Shown here: positions 57,186-64,000 of the stretch, piece after piece | Numbering within the stretch: the stretch's first letter is position 1 | Layout: each line of letters opens with the position of its first letter | NCBI GenBank assembly: GCA_005406025.1 | Contig: BGZK01000722.1 | Location: 241,192-305,191 of the forward strand | DNA from: Eumeta japonica | Lineage: Eukaryota; Arthropoda; Insecta; Lepidoptera; Psychidae | DNA: 64,000 nucleotides | Direction of reading: 5' to 3' | Notes under the pieces: model-generated | What the model was told of the DNA's origin: nothing | The model's input: the letters and a program-made list of their open reading frames with translations, nothing else | The model's database searches: none | Program-made: the position numbers and the translations under genes

Positions 57186-58380
57186 CAGTTTAGCGAAATG
57201 TATATAGATTCTTATTACAAAAATTATTTTATTTTTATTAAAAAAATTGAATATGTATGTTTGTTGGGTTGGGTTGGATGTCAAAGGACAGCAATATTGT
57301 ATTAGTGTCGATATTTTAATTGAATGTAACATACAAGACATATTGTGGTATGTTGCTTTATTAGCCTTTATAGCTGCAGCCCATGTAAAAAATAATACAA
57401 TCAGAAGTATTTGCTTATAGCGTCGATGACGAAAGCTTAAATTAATAAATCTAAGCTCATTTCAAAAATATAATTATGTTCAAATTCAAGGGTAAGGCAT
57501 TATAAAGTGGTACTTGCTTTAAAAATAAAACGAATATTTTTTTATATAATTGACAACATTTTAAAACGAAATGAACAATCGTTTTTCATGAAATTTGAGA
57601 TTTCCATTTCTATACCCGAAAGTCCGAAACTAATATCAAATGACCATTATATAATCGTCAAACTTTTTTTTATTGAAGTTATACTTCTTTTGGTGTGTTG
57701 GATATGACTGTGAGCTGCATGCACAAACGACATGATGAAGGCCACAGAATAGAAATAATAAAAATATATTTTCAACACTGAAATATAGTTACAATACTGA
57801 GTGTTTATACTATATAGCATAGTACAGAGTATTCATGCTATATATTACATAGTACTTATATTCATAATCCCAGTTCTTCCAAAAATATAGTATCATATGA
57901 ATAATCAATTTTGAGTATTAATTTTCTATAATTATTATTTTTGTTCAATTTATTATATATATAAACATTATTTGTAAACTTAACATTGTGTTGTGGAAAA
58001 CTGTGAAAATTTGAAGTGTTTTAAATATTAGAGGTTAACCATGTAAGTATAATATATAGATATATTTCTAACGAACTTATTATTTTTCTAACAAATAATT
58101 GAATAATAAGTAAACACACTTTTTTAAATGTATTTGACTCATTCACATAATGAATAATGATTATATATTTGTACTGTATTGTTATATTGTTACGTTAATA
58201 AAACATTTCAATTAAACAAAATCGTTTTGATTGATTTTAATATTTATTGTCGATTACCACTGCATTTGAGTTATTTTAAATATTATTCATACAAAGAAGT
58301 ATAATCCTAACGTACATAAGTACACACTCTTTTATTTACCATGACAAAGCAAAATACAATTTGAACGATATTAACGTTCT
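57186..58380. other. A+T-rich spacer
   Basis: Nothing recognised. Confidence 0.5.
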
Positions 58381-58830
58381 CTTTAGCGTTTTCATATCCT
58401 TCCATGGGATGTAGTTTTTGCGGCGGCAACACATAGTCGTTGATTGCTGTAAAATATCGTCAAGCATACGTTTATCTGTATTAGCAAATATTTTATTTGA
58501 TGATAAACGGACACGCATCGTTGTATCGCTCGCCGATTTTCCCCGTGCGACAAAACTGAAATATTTAAGTTGGCGTCCCGCAGCCCAGCGCCCATCCATC
58601 ACAAACGGCTACCAGTGATTTCGATTAGCAGCGGCCCGGGCCCGCGTGAACTTTCACACCGGCCGGATTAATTTTATTTTCGGGCCGGTTAATGCGCGCG
58701 ACGTGCCGCCCGACGCCTCCGATCTTTCTTTTTCCCCGTGGCATTTATTTCTGTAACACTTTGTTATGTACCACCATTAGCCGTGGCACGCGTGGGGTTA
58801 CAGTCATTTCGGTGAGTTCGCACCTAATTC
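58381..58830. other. GC-rich low-repeat island, candidate cis-regulatory
   Basis: CpG blocks 'agcggcccgggcccgcg' (58630-58646), 'cgggccggttaatgcgcgcg' (58681-58700) and 'gtgccgcccgacgcc' with TTAAT cores between. Overlapping frames on both strands (66-88 codons) are composition effects. Confidence 0.36.
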
Positions 58831-59260
58831 TTGAGAGGAAAAGTTTCTATTTTTAAACAACGAAGTGTTGTTGTTAATTGACTCCGTGCAAGGGAAAATT
58901 TGTACTCATTCCTGGTTTAGTTGTTTAAACTTTGATTAGATCTCTCAAAATCAACAAAGAAGCAGAACGAGTGCGAGGCAGAGGTATGCACACCGAGGTC
59001 CCGTGGCGACATACAAAATATACATAATTGTATTTACTTGAAAATCGTATTTTCTTTCTTTCATTCAATTCTGAATCTTTAGAAGAGCCCTTCTCACACT
59101 TGGCCGGTGTTTATTAATCGCTGTTCTATTATAAAATTTACACTACAATCACACCAACTTCGGCGACATAGATGAATGCGTATGTTAATAGATAAAATAA
59201 TTCAAAGAACAAAAGGAAAAAAAATTACACCTATTACTATTCATAAAACACAACTCTCCA
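58831..59260. other. Spacer
   Basis: Nothing recognised. Confidence 0.45.
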
Positions 59261-59261
59261 A

Positions 59262-59340
59262 AGTAGGTCAGACGGACGGTCATATAGATTTAGTAAGATA
59301 ACCCGATAGCACTCTTTAGATACGAAACTCAAAAAAGGAC
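59262..59340 (-). repeat. 'tagggttccgt' repeat, degenerate terminal fragment
   Basis: 'gtcagacggacggtcatata' then 'tacgaaactcaaaaaagg' matches the antisense of the family's 5' end (gacggacag... tacggaaccctaaaa). Confidence 0.45.
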
Positions 59341-60040
59341 ACATTATTATTACGTATGTGGAGGCAAATAATTGCAAATGCAAAATAAAAGTATCTAATC
59401 ATATTTCAAAAATGAATTTTATATTTCATAATCCTTGCTTTATGTTTGTTTATTGCTGCATGCCATATACTTCCAAATCATTGTAGGTATTTTTCATTTT
59501 ACAAACAAATTTCTTGAGTCGGTTTTAATAAAACTATGCGACAAGCTAAGACTAAATAGATTAAGTACAATAATTTCACTCTGCAGTCGTAATATATGGT
59601 AACAAAGTAAGTCAAATAAATATGGAAGCAATTCAGAATCAGTGTGCAAACAAGGGCTTTGAAAATATAAAACACTAAAAATCAAAAATTGACCTTAACA
59701 CTTTCTTCGATTGAATTTGTTTTTTAAAAATTCAAAGGCTTAATAATATCATCGTGAAGATACTTAGCATCACGTTGAATGAATGTTTAAAAATTATGTC
59801 TTCGTAAACGAAGTGCCAAAAATTTTTCCCAAATTCATTTTTTAGAATTTCCTATAGTTTTGAAATTCGCTAACACTCTCGAAAAGAAAACATAGCGAAC
59901 TTTGAGCCTTGGGAAATGTCAATTATCTAGATTGAATTGACAAAATTGTCAAATTATCGAAATTCAAATGATAATTAGGCACTAAAAGCATCGAAATTAT
60001 CAAAAAGGACTACTCCATAAAAATATTAATAGATATATGT
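59341..60040. other. A+T-rich spacer
   Basis: Nothing recognised. Confidence 0.5.
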
Positions 60041-60625
60041 CAACCCGTTGGAATATTTATCTATTAGCACAAGCGCTACGTCTAGACCGGCGTAAAGATT
60101 ACGTTAATATATCACCTGAATAAAAGATGAAGTTTAGGCGGTTCCTTTATCACGGGTACAGCTGTGAACATGAAAAACAGTACACGAGGACTGAATAACC
60201 GCCGCTCCTGGGAGTCCGTAACGAATTTTCCCAGAGAAAAGATTACGCCGGCCGGGATGCGTTGTTTATTGCCCCAAATCACGTAATACCGCCGTAAACG
60301 ATTTTTCATCATTATTATTTAGGGAGGTCCGAGGTCTTCCTTTTTTATTTTCCCTCAGAAAAATAACAATCGGGAACATTGATCAACGTCAGCGCACCTC
60401 GTTACCGAAATCACGTTTATCATAGATCATAGATCACGGTGTCCCAGCGTCTACTCGGATTCACGGAAGCGGTATTATGCGTTTTTTTTCTTGAAACGGA
60501 ATCGTAAAATGGACCATTTGATGAGAACAGAAAAGTCTAAATTCGCGTATCGAAAAGCTGGTCCCGAGTCGCACAGGACGGATTACGAGAAACTCCCGGA
60601 CGGCCTGAGTTATGATATTACGACA
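60041..60625. other. GC-balanced low-repeat island, candidate cis-regulatory
   Basis: Long unique block. 'atcatagatcatagatca' (60419-60436) repeats an 8-bp GATC/HD-like word, 'atatcacctgaataaaag' (60110-60127) joins an E-box to a Cdx-like word, and 'gattacgccggccgggatgc' is CpG-rich. Minus frames lack domains. Confidence 0.35.
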
Positions 60626-61227
60626 CATAATTTTTAACTTACACAACTATTCGGCATTCGGAAAATCAACTGGAATGAAACTTTTTATGTTCCGATATTG
60701 AGTGCTTTCATGTGAGAAAAATTTTCTGCGATAACAGTAACTAGACAAATTCGATATTCTTTTAGAATAAGGAAGCCCTTTAATATGCATGAAAATACCT
60801 CAGTCTTGTGGAATTCGTACGCAAGATGGCGGTTCGAAACGCAGCCGCGATTTGTCAAAAGACAAACAGTACAGAAATAGTGCTGGTTGACAAGTTTATA
60901 GCGACATCGGGCCGAGCGTCGCCCGCGACTGCCGCGCCACCGCTACAAAATACTAACAGCTCGCATCGCGCTGGTTACTAAATATGTAAACATCTTTATT
61001 TCTACATTCAAAATTAATGTGAATTTGACTTGGAGTATAATAAAATGAAATAATAATGCTAGAATGCAGAGTTTGTGAAACCAAATGATTTGTTTCGCAC
61101 AGACTAATTTTTCTATCAGGTAATAGAATATATCTTTATAGGTACATTTAACTTTTGCCCGTGGTGATCCACCCAATGAATATGAAAAAATTGCAATATT
61201 CACTTTATCGATTTTGTCCTGTAATAT
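60626..61227. other. Spacer with a GC-rich patch
   Basis: 60820-60980 is GC-rich ('atcgggccgagcgtcgcccg' near 60906, 'actgccgcgccaccgc'). The rest is A+T-rich. Confidence 0.4.
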
Positions 61228-61320
61228 CTAATGCTCGATCATGGTTCCGAATTTGTTTTTGATTTGTCTTAATTCCGACTTCGCTTCTACTTTCGATCCC
61301 AGACTTGTTCTTATCTGCAA
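61228..61320 (-). repeat. Minisatellite of the 'gctagt' family, fragment
   Basis: 'atggttccgaatttg', 'taattccgacttcgctt' and 'actttcgatcccagac' follow the antisense of the GATCGG beat seen at 21395-21475. No ends preserved. Confidence 0.45.
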
Positions 61321-62112
61321 TGAACAAATTATCTAATGGATTCTCCATAATATAAAACATTTCATGCCAAATATCGCTTCGCTTGAATTAACGTCTGTTG
61401 AAGAATGTAAGAAACGCAAACAAACAAATTCACTTTACAATATTGTTATGCGGTTAGGATGATAGGACGAACACGAGGCATGTTCCCTAATAAATAATAC
61501 AATGTAAGCAATTTATAAATGGAGTGGTTTCTATGTTATTTATTTATTCTATTCAAACTTATCATGCTATACAACTTTGTAGTATTAAAAACTTTTAAAA
61601 TACCATATATTTCACCATAATTTATAAACTGATGTGTATAAATCATTCAGATGACATTAAACGACGAATATAATGAAAGAATTCGAAGAACAAACAGTCG
61701 CCCGCAATAAATTTGCAATAAATATTAAAAGGAAAGACGCGAGGGTGAGCGTGAAACTACATTAGTCTCGTCTGGAATCGTAGATACGTATATATAAAGT
61801 TTGCCGCGCGGGCAAGACGCAACAAGAATAATACAAAATGTTCTTCATTTTCTTTATGTCACCCCGGGCACTCGTAAAGGCATTAGCCGTGACCAAAGTT
61901 TTGTTTGATACCCCGCCGATGTACTATGCATGAACTGCCTACAGACGGAACTGTCTGCTAAAACTAAGAAAGATAGGAAAGAAAAGAAAGACAACAAAGA
62001 TGCTCTCTTGATTAATGTGTGTTTTAAGAAAATCGATTCGAGCCCCTTGCATAAAAGTAACTAAAGGCAGAGTCTGCTTTTTCAATAGATGTTTGTTGTT
62101 TTATAATAGTTA
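61321..62112. other. Spacer with a GC-rich patch
   Basis: 61735-61920 is GC-balanced ('agtttgccgcgcgggcaag' near 61798, 'gtcaccccgggcactcg' near 61858). Otherwise A+T-rich and unremarkable. Confidence 0.4.
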
Positions 62113-62485
62113 CTAGCCTTCGCTCGCGACTCTGTCCGTGTGGACCTAGCATGAAATTCTTCGTCTTGTATATCGATAATCACGCTCTTAACAACCTTTC
62201 CGCTCCCTATCCGTGCTCGATTCTGATCCGGATCCTGCTCTCAATGCTAATTTGTTTCTTCCTGGTTTCTGATGGCAGTACCGCTTTCAATTCCAAACTC
62301 AGTTTTCATCTAAATAGATACTGATTCAGGTCCTACTCTCGATTCCGTTCCAACTCTCAATTTTGATTTCGGTACTGTTCCGCATTTCGATTCCGAGCAC
62401 GTTCTTAATTTTAATTTTAGTCCCATACGTGATTACGACCATGATCTCATTCTCGATTTCTATTCCTCCCACTCGACTTTCAATT
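62113..62485 (-). repeat. 'gctagt'-family repeat with long minisatellite, antisense
   Basis: Starts 'actagccttcgctcgcgact' and carries a long degenerate run of 'ctcgattc(c/t)g(a/t)tcc' words (for example 62208-62240 and 62330-62400). Ends exactly where the mariner fragment begins. Confidence 0.75.
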
Positions 62486-62900
62486 CAGGAAGGGCATTAT
62501 TCAATATGAGCTTTTACCACCGGGCAAAATCATTAATTTAGATCTCTACTGCAATCAGGTGATGAGACACGAGCAAGAAGTAGAGAAATAACGTGTGGAA
62601 TTCATCAACAGAAAGGGTGTAGTTTTACACCATAACATCGTCAGACCACACACATTTTTATAGTCACTCAGTAAATATTAAGAAAGTTGGATTGGGGAAA
62701 TGTTAATGTGTCCACGCTTTAATCTTGCACCCTCGGATTTTCACCTGTTTCGGTCTCTTCAGAATTCTTTATTAGTGTTAATTCAACATCAAGAGAGGAC
62801 TGCAAAACTACTTGTCCTAGTTTTTTGATCAGAATTCTCAAAATTTCTACAGCAACTGGATTATGTCACTACCTACAAGCTAACAGATAAATTTTAAAAA
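62486..62900 (+). mobile_element. Mariner transposase fragment, catalytically dead
   Basis: The plus strand reads GIIQYELLPPGKIINLDLYC, NQVMRHEQEVEK, a stop, RVEFINRKGVV, then HHNIVRPHT where the family has HHDN (the second catalytic Asp is lost; 62628-62636), and NLAPSDFHLFRSLQN, where Asn (62721-62723) replaces the third catalytic Asp of PDLAPSD. About 125 residues remain, with scattered stops. The N-terminal half and both inverted repeats are absent. Confidence 0.85.
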
Positions 62901-64000
62901 TAGTAGAATCGGGATCAATGTCATAAATCGAATATTTATCACAAATTTTAACAATAATTGCATATCAGTCGAGTAGTATATATTGATATCATGTTTAATC
63001 AACATGACGGAATAATTAACTCAATCGACTGCATAGGCCACGTCCGTCAATCGCTTGGTCGTAGTCGTCGGATCAAAATATATGGCTGTGGCTATTATCG
63101 TTAACTGTGAATCTTCGGCAACATTTAAAAGTTCTTAAGGACTTTATTGCGCTTTCGTTTTCATGGAAGTTTAGAAACATCGTTTTGACGATTGAATTAA
63201 ACTGTTAGGTTTTAAAGATTAATTAATGAAGAATGAAATATAAGTTAGATTTTTTAAATTTATGAAGTTTATTTTTGCCAGCGAAATCGCCATTAAATAG
63301 TGTCATTCGATTTCCTCTTTATTATAGCTTTAATTGAAAAGAGTAAAATTAAGAATGCAGTTGAAAGGCAATGAAAAGCTTAAAGAGTCTAAGATTACTT
63401 AATTGACTATGACTACTGAATTAACGTTTTTTGAAATAATTTTATTCTTTGAAGAAATATGTGATTAAATGGAATCATTCCCAAACATTAACAACTGTTC
63501 GAACAAAATTTGACATCGTGTTTATAATACTAAGCCTCATAAGGAAAGAAGCATTTATTCTTCAAAAATGCACTCAATACCTATACTTAGTCAAGTAACG
63601 AACTATAACAGTGTCCTCTGTAAACATAGCCTTATTGCAAATACAAGAATTAGATAGCAGTTTTTTGATTTGAAGAAAATTTGTAGTCTTATGCCTTAAA
63701 ATCAAAACAACAAGAACAGTATTTTACCTGGTTATGCTTCTCCGACAGTACTATATACCTACGTTTTTAGAACCATAAATTCAAACCATTGTCATATTAA
63801 ATCACTACTTATAACGTGATGAGAATTTAGCTCAAGCTATTTTTATGTAAAATTACATATATTTCAAGCGGTTAAAAAGGTTTCTATCATATAATAAATT
63901 TTATCACAACGTCTAAACATTCAAATATTAATAATTATTCTGGACCGTAGGATTCTGAAGATTATTACAGTTATTTAAATAAGTCGTAATTTGTATTAAC
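62901..64000. other. A+T-rich spacer to the window end
   Basis: Nothing recognised on either strand. Confidence 0.5.

Noticed and set aside
60828..60850. 'ggttcgaaac' as a tRNA B box
   Set aside because: No A box at the right spacing and no cloverleaf around it.

Overview
This window looks like a gene-poor stretch of a lepidopteran (moth or butterfly) nuclear genome. The background is very A+T-rich. No open frame has the length or composition of a host exon, and the longest stop-free reading (163 codons, 50188-50679) belongs to a retrotransposon. The lepidopteran call rests on dispersed repeats whose ends I recognise from memory: the element ending in 'cgcgggc...gctagt', the 'tagggttccgt...ggaaccct' element, the 'gtccactgctgg' repeat, and LINE tails of a type common in Lepidoptera. 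I cannot name the species or the nearest host gene, and I see no tRNA, rRNA or CRISPR.

Layout. 0-8 kb: a LINE C-terminal tail at the left edge, a second weak tail, a dead mariner fragment, a minisatellite-bearing 'gctagt' repeat, half of a foldback MITE caught between 33-bp direct repeats, and a ~65-bp degenerate tandem array. 8-17 kb: two more foldback MITEs, a ~160-bp tandem array and a third LINE tail. 17-27 kb: a repeat pile-up (RT fragment at 19.15 kb, ~118-bp tandem array at 20.0-20.7 kb, three dispersed repeats to 22.4 kb), an old LINE 3' end at 23.8 kb, twin palindromes at 24.9 kb and the fourth foldback MITE at 26.2 kb. 30.7-32 kb: an inactivated mariner on the minus strand with two perfect hairpins at its 3' end. 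33-46 kb: mostly unique DNA with GC-rich islands, perfect hairpins and an endonuclease fragment at 38.6 kb. 46.5-57.2 kb: a 155-bp TIR element, a nearly complete but broken ~3-kb Jockey/CR1-type LINE (47.9-50.9 kb), an antisense RNase H fragment (52.5-53.0 kb) and a second 3' copy of the same LINE (56.45-57.2 kb). 58-64 kb: GC-rich islands, then a minisatellite repeat running straight into a second dead mariner fragment.

Between the repeats, about two dozen islands of roughly 100-600 bp stand out for high GC and CpG, lack of recognisable repeats, and homeodomain-, POU-, GATA- or CRE-like words. I infer that they may be conserved cis-regulatory elements of a developmental gene lying outside the window. 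That inference is untested here.

No element in the window appears able to move by itself. All recognised transposase, endonuclease and RT readings carry stops, frameshifts, truncations or substitutions at catalytic positions. I did not find a convincing new multi-gene system. The least ordinary signals are the set of perfect short inverted repeats unlinked to recognised TIR elements, the four-copy foldback MITE family, and the GC-island landscape.
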